Source: Brugia malayi
Lineage: Eukaryota > Nematoda > Chromadorea > Rhabditida > Onchocercidae
DNA: 64,000 nucleotides
Assembly: GCF_000002995.4 (NCBI RefSeq)
Contig: NW_025062479.1
Span: forward strand, 22,006,721-22,070,720
Direction: 5' to 3'
Part shown: in pieces, positions 38,562 to 57,100 of the stretch
Layout of the letters: each line of letters starts with the position of its first letter
How positions within the stretch are numbered: the first letter of the stretch is position 1
Translations under genes and position numbers: made by a program
Notes under the pieces: model-generated
What the model saw: only the letters and a program-made list of their open reading frames with translations
Database searches by the model: none
Told to the model about the DNA's origin: nothing

Positions 38562-39200
38562 TAAAGACATTAAGCAATAGTACTGTTATGAATTATTAGA
38601 GTAATAAATGAAGGAATTAAGGTCCTGATCACTTCATCTTTTCTTTGCTCTGTTCTCTTCATATTAGCACCGATACACAATCTTATGTATTTTAAATTTT
38701 AGCTCTTTTGTATTTAAAAAATCTTAGCTTAATATCATATATACATATGTGCAAACAAAAGTTGCATTAATTATTCGTTAAGTGAAATGAAAAGGGACTG
38801 CTGAAACGAATTTCCTAATAGCAAGTATGGAAGAATGCTTAAAGCTAAGCATTAGCGTCACAAAAAAGCTTAGAAGATTGAGTCGATCACATCTTCTCAA
38901 CAATTATCTCTCTCATAATTATCTATTTTACTACTTCAATCTTTAAGAGATGGGACAATCTTACCAGACATTAACACTCTGGTCATTTCACCTTTCTTTT
39001 CTTACCTTTATCTTTTTATTCACTCCTACGAATGACATTCTTTCTTTCCAAGTCTACTTGTCAACCACTTATGACTCAACACTTTCAACATTTCGAAACG
39101 ATTAATATTTAAATATTTTCAACAATCTTTTAAATTATCTTAAGTTATTTAATATACGTTGATGTTACACTATTTTTTGTGCCTTTTCCAATCAGTCATC
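38562..39200. repeat. dispersed repeat, copy B
   Basis: Homologous to 13697-14130, same orientation. It differs mainly by about 170-200 extra bases (roughly 38675-38890) that copy A lacks. Matching text resumes at CATAATTATCTATTTTACTA and continues to about 39200. Confidence 0.7.
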
Positions 39201-40924
39201 CAGTAATGCATCTTTTTCCCTCGTAAATAAGTGGAACATATTCCTCCTTTAAGTATTAGTCGATAATAACTGATAAGCAAAACTTTCTATGGTATTTTTT
39301 AAAATTTATTTACAGGAGAAGGAAAAATAAAGAAACATTTGTGCTGGAACTGCTGTTAGATATAATAAAAGTTAGATAGAATTTATTGTTGCTTAAAAAG
39401 AAAAAAAAAATAAATAAATAAAAGCTTAAATACCTTTCGCATTTTTTAATTGCTTTTACAAAATATAATTATTGTTACTATCTTCGATATTCAAATTATA
39501 AAATGAATATATGATATAAATGTTGCGCCTGTAATGTTCTGCAGTTATTACATGATGTATTGATTTGGATTTGATAAGAATCTAACAACAATGACAACGT
39601 GAAATAGCAATAAAATTGATTTAATCATAAAATCTTACATCTTTTGACTTATTACCTTTTCATGTATCCTATTCTTAATAATCTTTTTTTAAATAGCTAA
39701 CTTCAATTTGTAATGTAAATTGAAGTTTAAAAATTAGTTGCCTAAATTCTGGTTTTCGATTCAACCACTGATGAATCATTGAAAAATGAAAAAGGAATAA
39801 GTGTTGAGAAAAGATGTTTGTTGAGTAGCTCAAGAAATATCGGATTAGAATATGACATACTTATCATAAATGACCCGATTTCAACACATCCCTCACAATT
39901 ATCAATAAAAATTGCTCTCAACATTTTTCACCTCCACAGCTAGTCATTTTCTTCTGTTTCTATTTTATTTGTTATTTGTATTTAAGATTCTCTTTCTCGC
40001 TATTCTTTCCTGTTTTGATCAGTTAAAAAAGAAACCGGACATAATGAATGGTTAGAGCTCAAAACCTACGGAAGACATAATGCATCGAAATATGTACTCA
40101 TCTACTATTTACTACTTCTTAATAAATCTCAGGTATCTGTAAGGTATCTTTTGAATGATTGCTTCAAAATCAGAAAAAAATTAATACAAACTAAAGATGT
40201 CAATGCAGATTTCTGTTACTCTAAGCTTATTAATTTGCCTGAAAAAAATCATCAGTATAACAGCTTTAGATTTTGTCTTTTAATAGTTACACTTACAATA
40301 TTCATTTTATTAGCACATTCAATTGATTTCGAACAGATAACTGACTAACACTATACATAAATTAATCATAAACAACAAATTGCCAAGTTGTAATATTTAT
40401 TTTCGAAAGATTCTAGAGAAACGAAGAATTTTTTTTTTCTTTTAAAAGACATTATCGGGCTTTTAGTAAAAGAAGCAAATCTAATCTCTCACATCCTTCT
40501 CCTTCTTCATTATTTGATAGAATTTCTATTAACATCACTTCATGCCACTATAATAAAGTCTCGAAAACTATTTCCATTTGCACATCTCCGAATTCACCTG
40601 AAATTATTCCTTAACTCAGACAAAACTGAATTAAGTGATCAGAACAGACCAAGAGATAGAATAAAAACAGAATAAATTAAGCGTTTAAATTTCAAAAAAA
40701 AAAAAAAAAAAAGAAAGAAAGGAGAAAGTAATTGGGCAGTTCTATAATTATTTATCTGGAATTATTTTATTTAATATTACAACTCTATTAAATTGTATGA
40801 CTTCAAATTTAAAATTTGATTTAAAAGTTTTTCACTTATAGCCAATTTTATTTTTCATCAAAGCTAACTCTCCCCTTAAAAAAAAAGAAAAAAAAAAGAC
40901 TGCTCGTTCTCCTTAGGCATTCTC

Positions 40925-41005
40925 CTTGTCATTCAGCCTGCTAGAATCCCCGCGATTAACCCACCAGGAGTTCCACGAGGAACCTACCAGAATTCCCGCG
41001 GTCAA
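40925..41005. repeat. GC-rich patch with three degenerate units of about 25 bp
   Basis: Related words CTAGAATCCCCGCG, CCAGGAGTTCCACGAGG and CCAGAATTCCCGCGG follow one another at about 25-bp spacing. GGTTCC/GGAACC inverted parts can pair. Composition contrasts with the flanks. Confidence 0.5.
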
Positions 41006-41217
41006 AACGAGGTCAGATTTGAAATCACTACTTCCACTCAATAATTGTTGACTGTTGCAGCTCTAAGAGAGTTGTACAAGTAGCTTCAATGGTAATTGTA
41101 TCATTAATGACTAACCCTTTTTACCTGTCCAGAACTTACCTTTTACTGGTATTTCCCTCCAAAATAATCTAATCGTATCTTTAAAAAAAAATCTAATTTT
41201 AAACCTAATCATTACTT

Positions 41218-41263
41218 TTACACATAACTATACATCACGATTACACATAACTATACATCACGA
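41218..41263. repeat. perfect 23-bp tandem duplication
   Basis: The unit beginning TTACACATAACTATACATCA occurs twice with no mismatch, immediately adjacent, and is followed by TTACG. Confidence 0.9.
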
Positions 41264-41465
41264 TTACGTCTTCTCAATCACTTTTTTCTTTTTTCATACA
41301 ATTATTCTGAATTATTATTATTAGCTATCATGTATATCTTTATGAGGTAACGAGCAACATCCTTTTTGTTTTTTAGAAAATTCATAATTTCAATTTTTTG
41401 TTGCATCGGTTATTACGAGTATAATTTCGTGTTGTCATCATTGCTATGTCCTACTTTGTTATCTT

Positions 41466-41476
41466 TTTTTTTTCAG
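41466..41476 (+). promoter_or_regulatory. candidate trans-splice acceptor of the PABIR gene
   Basis: A T-run followed by TTTCAG ending at 41476, 70 nt before the start codon at 41547, with no upstream exon seen. Confidence 0.4.
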
Positions 41477-41546
41477 ATTTACATCTCGACAAATTCAAGT
41501 ATTAAATCGTTGAATTGGTTGTGAGATTAGTTTATATCAATTATTA

Positions 41547-44500
41547 ATGGGAGACATCAATTTCGGATCTACAGGTATCTACTGAATTATTTGGCTCTGG
41601 CCTTACAAAGTGTACATTCTTTTTTCGACGTGTTGTGTTGAGAAGTGTCAATCACATTGTGAATTAGCAGGATTACATCTAAAATGCGATATGAATATTT
41701 GATTCAGTGCAAAATTCGTAGCTTTTGAGTATTTACACAATGTAGTGAATCTCATTATTTCCTCAAAAAAATTAAAGCCACCACCCTTTTCATAGCCATT
41801 TTTGGATAGTTACGGTTATTTGAAGGAGTTTCCGTCTTCTGTTGCAGAAATGAGATGTGAACTCTCAACATCTACGGGTCAGAATTCACCTGCTTGTTCA
41901 GCGCAGAGTTCACCATATTCCTCTAACATTAGTGAATCGGAAATTGATATTTCATCATTATCAAGGCATTCGTCGTAAGTTTTTCGGGCAGAACAAAAAA
42001 ATGTTCACCGTTAAATTTCGGACGAACATTTTGCGGACAAATTCATTCTTTTTGCATGATGTTTACATACTTGAATATTTTGTTCAAATTTATTAGCAGA
42101 TTAGTGCTAATTTCAGGTGTTCATCATTAAATCAACAAAATGCATTGTCGCTGCCAACAGTAACAACAAATGCTATTTCTCCTAACCTACTTTTAAATGG
42201 AGGATGTCGAAGTGTTTCAAGAACCAATAATAATGGAAGGGTCGAACAAGATGGTGCAGCACGCATTCGCCTGTCTTGTGCTCCCGATAGCGCAAGTGAT
42301 GACGATGTAACTGCAGAAGATAGTAGTAGTAACAGGTAAACATTAAAATGAGCCTAGTTGAATTGCAGAAAGTCCTTTCAAAATTTTTTTTAAGTTGAAT
42401 ATTTTGTATCCAGAATTTCATGTTTTATATTATATGAAAATATGCAATTCCTTTTTCTTGGCGTAGTTTTGGTGGACATTTTCGTTTTGAACGACAAAGC
42501 ACTATTGAATCAAGCGGAATTAAATGGCGTTCACTCAATAGTATTACTGGAAGTGGAAATGAACCAGAACGAAAAACTTCTCTGCTACGTACTGTAAGCA
42601 TTCGATTACTTACAAATTAAGGATTGAAAATGCATCATTGTGTTATGTTAATTGTCATAAAATTGTGAATTATTGTCAGCGATAACTAAAATTATTATAT
42701 GAATGATATTTAACCTCCTTAAATTACTTCACAAGTCGTTGCATTTCTTCTGTTACAAGTATAATACAAAATGTATTACTATTACAAATATATGGCAATT
42801 GTATTATCAGTTTTTCTCAATTTCTATATTTTTTTTTTACGACCGATAAAATTATTCTGGGCTGCTTATAGTTCACACCATCGCCCAGCGTTTCGGGACG
42901 ATCATCACCAGCATGTCATCCTGTACCTTCGCATTCACGTGTTGCAAATATACGTCGAGAAAGCAATTGCTCAATTGAAAGCGAACTTGCCCATGAAAGA
43001 CTAATGCAATTCGCTCAGCAGGTAGAGATGTTAGATCATTGAACGAATATTGTTTTCATTATATATGTATTTGCTCATCCATATTTCTTCTAACCTTTGG
43101 TTTAGGTGTCTTTGGGATTCGATGATTTTAGTATCGGTGGTAGTGGAGAACGAAAGAGAACACATTCCCTGTCGGAACCAATTTCTGTTTTAACGAATGC
43201 TTTTATCCCGCACAGTTGTTCACCATCACCGACACGATCAGTTGATATACAGAAGGTTGTTTAGTTTGAAAATTTTAAGTATATCAAGACTATAAAATTT
43301 TGTTGCAAGGAAATAACTAGTGGAGGAGCAGAAGATATCTTTAAAGCTTGATTTAATTGAGTCGTCGCTATATCACATTTGAGACTATGGTTCTGAATTT
43401 GGATCATATCCATGATTTACTTCTTGTTAGGTTTCTTATGAGAACAGTTATCCTGTCATGTGATTTGCGTGATTGTGGAGTCATTTTATTGTTCTCATAG
43501 GATGAATTTTGAAGTTACATTACGTTTTTATTTTGCATTGGAGAGCATACAAAGTTAAAATTTTCACTTCAGCAGTGTTATTCGCCCTCCACGCAACAGG
43601 TTGTTCGCAACAACATCACTTATTCTCCTAGTCCAAGTCCAACACCGAGTCCTACACGACATACAATGCGGTATACATATTGGTTCTATTTAAAAAGTTA
43701 ATGTAAAATTTTCATGTTTTGTTTTTATTTCTTTTAACAGTGAAGTACATATGACTTTGGACTGACTATATAGTTTCATTATTTCTAGAAGTCTGAGTCC
43801 TATAGCCGTCCGTCAAGTAATAAAACGTAGATATACCAGTTCAGCTGGTTGTGAATTGGATTCTGATCAACGGTAAGCGCGGTAACTTTCTTTCGCTTTT
43901 ATTCATTTAAATTATAACAAAGAAAATTGTTTAAAAAAATATTATTTATCAAGAAAAAAAATTATTTAAGAATGAAAAAGGACTGTTAAAAACATTATTT
44001 AATTTGCAGTGTAGCGAAACGAGTTTGTCATCAGCCTCACATTATAAGTCGTGGTTGTGTTTCTCCACTTGCATTGGAAAATTCGGCAAATTCCTTGGAA
44101 TCAGCAGTGTAAGAGTATTTTTAAAGTTGTATTAATCTTTTGCTAATCTTAGCAGAACTTCATACTATATCTAGATTTTATTTTTTATAAAATTTAATTC
44201 GTTTTTTAAATAAATAACACAAAGCGATTGGTTTTCTAACAGAAGATTAGCAGATGCATGATTTTTCTATAGAGAAATATATCCGTCTTGCATTATAAGT
44301 GGTTTGTGATGAATATACCAAATCATTTGAAGTAAATCTCCGGAATTGGCGAATCCATTTTCCTTTCGTTTTCCCCCTCGTCTTCTTGTTGATCCAGCAA
44401 TTGAAGCCAAAATGCCTCCTCCTTCTATGGAACTGGACGAAGATGGCGATTCAGTCAGTGAACAGAGAACGGGTCCAGAGGTACTGTTGATTTTAATTAA

Positions 44501-44671
44501 AATGTCATTATTAAAAATGAATTATTTTTTCTGTGGACTGTAAGTTTAGATTAGAGATGTTTTTTTTTTTTTGTTTTTTGTTTTTCATTTTTGTGGATTT
44601 AATCTTAATCTCAATTTTTTGAGGAATCGAGTGAAGCGGGTAAAGCTGCACAGATGAAAAAAGACGAGTAA
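41547..44671 (+). CDS. PABIR/FAM122 family protein (predicted PP2A-B55 inhibitor)
   Basis: Exons: 41547-41574, 41848-41974, 42117-42335, 42467-42593, 42872-43021, 43106-43255, 43573-43670, 43789-43872, 44010-44108, 44333-44480, 44624-44671. Phases agree, giving 425 residues, longer than human FAM122A/PABIR1. The region at about residues 185-230 has IRRES, then HERLMQFAQQVSLGFDDFSI. This resembles the FAM122A segment HEREVQTAMQISHSWEESLS, the helix that binds and inhibits the PP2A-B55 phosphatase (established knowledge). Further family words in the right order: Ser/Pro-rich CYSPS, SPSPSPTPSPTR, RRSLSPI, then VIKRRY and VAKRVC, matching LKRKC and PKRFF (likely nuclear localisation), and a late acidic MELDED. 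The N-terminal half is Ser-rich and apparently disordered. The start and the atypical acceptor TTTTTTGAG of the last exon are the weakest points. Confidence 0.82.
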
Positions 44672-46451
44672 TTGTTAACTGAATTAATGAAATTGATTGG
44701 ATACTGATACACATGTTGCAGATTTCTTTCACCTTTTTTTTTTTGGCTCTTTATTTGCTCATTTTTCTTAGCGGGCGTTCTTTTGCCAAATTGTTCTAAT
44801 TTTAATTTTATACTCGATATTTTCAAATCACTTTCCATATTATAATAGATTTCCCTTCTCTTTTTTTGGGTTACTGTTCTTATTTCAGTTCTATTCTTAT
44901 TTCACTTCATCTCTCTCTCTGCAAAGCTGGAACAATTTTTCACGTTTCACTTACATATCGCTTCTCTTTTTAGAATTCATTTCTGATTCATTCCAGAACT
45001 TCTTAGTTCTTGCCTGCAATTTTATTATCATATTAATTTAAAGAAAATTGTATATGTATTTTCCTTGATTTGCTCAAAAGTTTGTTTATTTCATATTGGT
45101 ACTATATATTCTATGGTATGGTTGTCTATTGTATTTTGATTCTTTTGTACACCACTGGAATTCCTGTAACAAATCGCTATTATTATTGGAATGCCTTTTC
45201 TTGTCTTTCTGATAAATTTCTAAAGCATTCATAAATTGCTAAAGTAAGGTATACTGTGCAATGCAGAAAAGTTGTATTTCAGATTAGAATACCATAGTAT
45301 TGCTTCAAAACTAATGATAAAAATGTTCGTAGCGTTTGGGTACAAGACGTCATACTGATTATTCAAAATACTCTGAAGCCGGTTGGGAATGCATCTTTTC
45401 TGAGTTTTCAGCTTTTCGGTTCTTCCGACACAATTTGCAATATTTTATCACTGTTTCTTTGAACTGCTTAATAATATCTGTCTAATTCATTTAATAACTA
45501 ATGTTTTGTGCTCTTATTTTTCGAAAGCTTGTAACCTTAGAACCATAAAATTGATTCTGACTTGTTCGTTTCCCAAGTTAGTACAGTTCTATTACAGAGT
45601 TGTATTGTATTTTCAATGAATAGATCGGAACATTTCAGAAAAGTGAAGAAAAAAATGGTGTTAGCCATCCTTCAGTTTTCCGTGAACTTTTCAAATTTTA
45701 ATGGTATTGTTTGGGGGCAATTCATTCCTTGCTTCTAAGTGTATTCATCTTCAGAAAAGGTTCCATTGGTTGAGAAATCTATAAATATCATGCCAGATGT
45801 TTGTTGGGACAAGTTTTATTGCTTGAATCACAATTTAAGTATACTAATAACTTAGATAAAGTTGTTTGATCCAATTACATACATTTTATCGGCTTAGTTT
45901 TTATTGAAAAATTAGAGAAGATCGTTTTGTTATTCGTAAAAGCGTTTGAGATGGAATACAATGCCCTTTTTTGCTAGATTATTGAACTGGTCGATGTTTT
46001 TTTGTCATCAATTCATTTTTCTTGTTATTTTCATTTCTTCTACAACATTTCATTCTATTATTAATCACTGAATTACGTTGAAGGAAGTTTCCTTTTAAAG
46101 GTTTCCTTCCACTTGATCGATTTTCATGTAAAGTCCAGAGTTGATGAAAAAAAATTTTTAATGAAAATTATTGCTAACAGAAATTGACGATTGAGATCTA
46201 TGAAGAGTTCCCTTACAGCAACAACTCTGACAGGAGGAGGGCATGAACGTTGTTAAATTAAACTATTCTTAATTTAGAACGACAGTATTGCTGAATCGAT
46301 TATTAAACTTAAGTGATGAATTGTCTCTACTTTTCTATATCTGATAAAAGAAAGGCGTTGGAAAGAAAGGAACTATTAATTAATTTCGAATGTTTGAATT
46401 TAAGTTGTTTTCAGCATATTTCACATTATCACCAAATTGTTTGTATTACGA
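44672..46451. other. intergenic region
   Basis: 1.8 kb. The first part is probably the 3' untranslated region of the PABIR gene. No other gene or repeat recognised. A TTTTCAG ending at 46414, 37 nt before the next start, is a candidate trans-splice acceptor. Confidence 0.5.
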
Positions 46452-52532
<6,081 letters not shown>

Positions 52533-53084
52533 AACGTTCGTTAGGTCATTTTTTGTCCTTCTGTATATGTTGTGAGAACTCTGGAATTTTAATTATTCAT
52601 TTTTAATTTTAATATGAATTATTTGAAAAATATTGTGATGACACATTTTCTGGGATCATCTTATTACAAATATTATACCAGGTAATTCTTCCTATTTTTA
52701 TTTCAAACTGTGCAGTCTGACTTTATTACATTTTCACGTCTTAATTTTTCATTGTACATTCTATACCATTTCAAAGTATATGGAATCATCCATGGAAGAG
52801 CAAACTAGCGCTTCGCTACTGATTGAGGTCACGATTTATTATGTATCATTATAATGCATGTATGATCTTATTGAATAGCACGTTTCTTTATCCTTTATGT
52901 TGCATATTTTATAATGGTTGTTTTGTGGCGTAACTTTACGTTATGTAAGCCGATTGTTTCACATAAGAATTGTTCTCAGTACAAATAGAGAATTGAGGAA
53001 TTATTTGTTTGAGTTTGTTTATATCGAAAGTTGTTCCAAAGTTAATTTTTGAAATTTTATAAACTTCATATGCATTGATCATCA

Positions 53085-53090
53085 AATAAA
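53085..53090 (+). promoter_or_regulatory. candidate polyadenylation signal of the fumarate reductase gene
   Basis: AATAAA about 550 nt after the stop at 52532. Confidence 0.3.
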
Positions 53091-53759
53091 TTTATGATTT
53101 ACACTTTCTCATTATGTGAAAGAATACAACGTCTGCATTCAGCAAGCTAATTTCTATGTCATTACGTTGATTTGTTTGATTTTTCTTGCTATATCATTTG
53201 TTGCAGTTTTATTTCTGGGATGTCAGGAAATTTTGTATCATGATATGTATTTAACATATAGTGGTTGTATTGCATGTCCCTAAATCTTCAATCTTTTTCA
53301 AACTTAAATTACAGCTCTAGTCCAATCTTTCGATAAAGATTACATTGAAATTTGAAAACTGATACTATCTGCTTGTTGTATCGTCGTAGTTTCCATATAA
53401 CTCTTAAGAGACTTTAAGCTGCCAATTCTTCGGGAAATAAATGATTCTTTCTTATTAGACTTCTACCTACTGTACCCTAAGATGTTGTACTGGTTCCCTT
53501 AAAAGTATTGCTAGAGTGTGATCTAACTGATTATATGTTTACTGCTTCTAAGTGATTTATGTGGTAAATGTCTAAACAAAGATGTTAGAAATGACTGTCT
53601 CCAATAATTCCACAACCACTTTCCCAACAAGAAGCGCAAAGCTCCCTGAATCCCCTCAATTCAAATAGGCGGCTCTCTACCACTCAATTTGTTCATCGTG
53701 TCTTTATAACAATTTGGTTGGAATGGCTTACTATGCATACGCGTACGTAATGAATGGGT

Positions 53760-53842
53760 GGTCGCGCGCGGCGGTGATTGTGTATTTCGTATCACTGTGA
53801 GTGTGGGTGGGAGGGTGTTAGTGGTGGAGGTGGTAGTTTGGT
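53760..53842 (+). other. GC- and G-rich island upstream of the FUBP gene
   Basis: Alternating CGCGCGCGGCGG, then GGG runs at 53805, 53809 and 53813 followed by GGTGGAGGTGG. It is one of very few GC-rich spots in the window, about 370 nt before the FUBP start codon. Possibly a promoter element or a G-quadruplex. Confidence 0.4.
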
Positions 53843-54195
53843 TGTATTTGTGGTTATGATTTGGTACCGAGAGATCTGGGTGGTATTATTTTGTTGCAAT
53901 TGTCAACACACACACAACAACTGTAATCCTGTGTTGATTTGCCAAGTGAGTTTCAAACCGAAAAGCTCACATACATCGTTTATGGTGTACAACATTTTGG
54001 CAGTGATGAAATTGAATGATCAGATGGTCATTAATCAACTCTGATTTAGTAAGCCCTGATACCATAGTTACTGGTTTGCTTGTCACCGGTTTTGGTATCA
54101 TTCCAGATCGGGGCTGTTTGGAAAGATTCTGTGTCGTACAATTTTTTTTTTCGTCAGGCAGTAGTTTGAATTCCATTGATGGCTGTTGTCGCGGC

Positions 54196-57100
54196 ATGTC
54201 TACAGGCATAATCTCAACCGACGCTATTCAGGACGCATTGCAACGCGCTAAAGAGGTATGCTAATTTCGTATTCTCAAAAAATTGAGATCACATTAATGA
54301 AGTGCAGTGTTATGCATTTTGGAGTATACCGTATAAAGTTTTTCGGTATTTATTACTGTTATTATTTTGATTAATTCCCTGCAGAAGTTTTCGTGATATT
54401 TTTTTTTTTCATCTAGATCAACCTTTCTGTGTCCGCTTATTTTGGGAAATGACTAGGCAAAATTGAGTTCGAAAATCACTGCATCACTTACCGTTATTGC
54501 CATCATATAGTACTGTTAGCGATGAAATTGAAATATTTGCACATTTAACAAATGCGTTGTTACAAACGTTTTGTTTTGTTGGATGAAAGTATAATAATGC
54601 ATTTGAATAGGTCAAGTTGAAGACCTTTTGTCTCCTTATATTCTGTAAAATATGGGACTGTGGTTATCAGTTCAAGGATGTTATTGCTTAGGTTTAGGAA
54701 CAGAGGAATGATTGTGTTGTTTCGTAGTTTATATCACTTTTTGCATTCAATCTACAGGACCAATGATTTTTTTCAAATTTTAGACTATATTGCTATATTT
54801 TCACGTATTTGCTTGAAATTGATTTTGAGACGAATGCGAAATCACCGCTAGATTCTGTTTGTTAATCAGAGTAGTGAATTATATACATATATTTATTTAT
54901 TTATTTATATGCTTGGCAAATCGCCACCCTTCTATGGACAGGAAAAAATTGTAGCTTTTCGAAAAAACGAATGTTAAAACTTTGTTCTCATTTCATTTTG
55001 GGTGCTTCGGAAAATTTCCCATTCGGAGATGTAGTGTAAAAAATTCCTATGGTTTTACAATGTGGTACGGTTATGTTGACCCACTATGAAAAGATTAACA
55101 TCCAAAGTTATGACATCAAATTGGACTGAATGCCTCCTGCATAATGATGATGATAATGATGATGCCATTTGGTTTTGGAAATTTGTTGTCTGGAATGAAA
55201 TAAAAATATTTGCCATATGTGCAGTACTTCGATTTTTATCGTAAGTTTGATGTTACGTGACATTTTTTTAGAATAAGAGGATGCTTATATTTTTTTATTC
55301 ATGATATCATAAGTGATAATTGATTGTACATGCATTTATAGTATATGTTCATATTTTGCTTGTTATGTTTAGCTCGCTGCTTCTTCACATTCGAATCCGC
55401 AGAAACGACCGAATTCGGACGATTCATCTAACCGTACGTACCAGTGATTCACTTGTTATTTTGCATACATTGATGCGTTAAACAGTCACACTTTCATATT
55501 AGGAACTTATTGCGTTGAGACGTTCCGTTTTTGACGGTGTAATACGCGTTTATACGGTATTTCATTGCAATTTATGGATTTTTTAAAGTGAAGTCTTCAA
55601 TTTTCATAAATACGTACATAAATCGATTACGTTTTCTCTATGGATTTTGGTTGTTGATGTGAATTATTTCGATTAATTTTGAAACGGCTGATTTTCAACT
55701 TGTCAATTTTATCAGTGCAATTGTGCATATTATTTAAAACTCTATATTTGCAGTGCGTATATTATATTCTTGGTGTTTTTGCATGCATGGTATACAAATA
55801 TAAAATAGCTGAAATTTAATATGCAATTTCTGTTTTTGGAATGGAGAATTCGTTTGCATTTTTTTCAGTGTATCCAACCAAAAGGGTTAATATCACTGGA
55901 AACACAATGGACATGGGCGGGAGCATGCAAATCTCAACACTTGGAGGTCCGGGTCACGTTGCTGCAGGCGGTATGCCGCCAGTTGGAGGTGTTGGAGAAG
56001 TTGTTATGGAAACAATGGAGGTTCCGGACCACTGTGTTGGCCTTGGTAATGGTAGATGTTTTGCTGTAGTCTGTGCTCATTTACCGTTTTTTTCTTTTCC
56101 TTCTTTTTCTTTTTTTTTTCACTTGACAAATTTTGAATTTATCTTTAATTCTGAATTTCTTTAATTACAAACAATAATGTGATGTTATTTCTTATAGTGA
56201 TTGGCCGTGGTGGTGAACAAATATCACAGATTCAGTCACAGACCAACTGTCGCGTACAAATGTCACCCGAATCAGATGGGAACAATATGCGCCAGTGTAC
56301 TTTACAAGGCAGTAAAATGTCCGTAGATCGCGCAAGGGCAATGATAAATGAGGTTGATTCTTGCCTCGTTATGTTTCTCTTTCTTTTGCGTTTCATATTA
56401 GTGGTAGGAAATGTATTTAGCTGATATTACGGTGTAAATTTTCTGCCAATTTTTCTGTGTATTATATTGAGTTGCAGTAATTTGCTGCAAATTTCCGTTT
56501 ATAGAATTTAATACTCCTAACTATTGCAGTCGATTTCTCTCGGCGGTTTTACCCTTTCGATTTTTCTAGATTATTGGTCAAGTTGCGTCATTTACTAATA
56601 GTTGTCCCCTTTTGTATAGCATTTCGCGCCTTTTTATCGAATGTTGAAGATTTAGTACTATGTAATACTGTTACTAAATTTAGCCTACATTTTGATGTTG
56701 TTCGATTTTTTTTTTTTTTTCTTTTTTTGAAGATTTTGAAAGTAGAAGGAGTTACAAGGTATTACATCAACATATTTATAACGTAGAATTATAATGATGT
56801 AATTTCTGTGCTTGCTTTCAGGTAATAGCTCGAGCAGGAAATCGTCCTCCGCCGAACCGAGCAGGCCATTTTGATGGTGGTATACCTGTTGGTACTGGCC
56901 GTCAAATAACTCAAGAGATGTTTATTCCTGGTGCAAAATGTGGCCTCGTAATTGGAAAAGGAGGAGAAACAATCAAAAATATTCAGGTGCGTCAATAGAA
57001 ATGTTTGACATTGTCGATCTTGTAATCTTCGTGGACTACTTTCTATTTTTGCCACCTGTTATTATGTTTCAGGAGCAAACTGGTGTTAAAATGGTTATGA

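Larger units (their letters stand above)
38083..41546. other. intergenic region
   Basis: Holds dispersed-repeat copy B (38562-39200), a GC-rich repeated patch (40925-41005) and a perfect 23-bp duplication (41218-41263). The open frame 40151-40348 would encode a small protein with one hydrophobic segment, but nothing else supports it. Confidence 0.55.
52533..54195. other. intergenic region between the fumarate reductase and FUBP genes
   Basis: Begins with the 3' untranslated region of the flavoprotein gene (AATAAA at 53085-53090). It then has G-rich sequence at 53760-53840 and a TCGTCAG site ending at 54157, 38 nt before the FUBP start, a candidate trans-splice acceptor. No further gene. Confidence 0.5.

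Noticed and set aside
40151..40348. Possible 65-residue protein with one hydrophobic segment
   Set aside because: No start context, neighbour or family supports it. It could be chance in 3.4 kb of AT-rich sequence.
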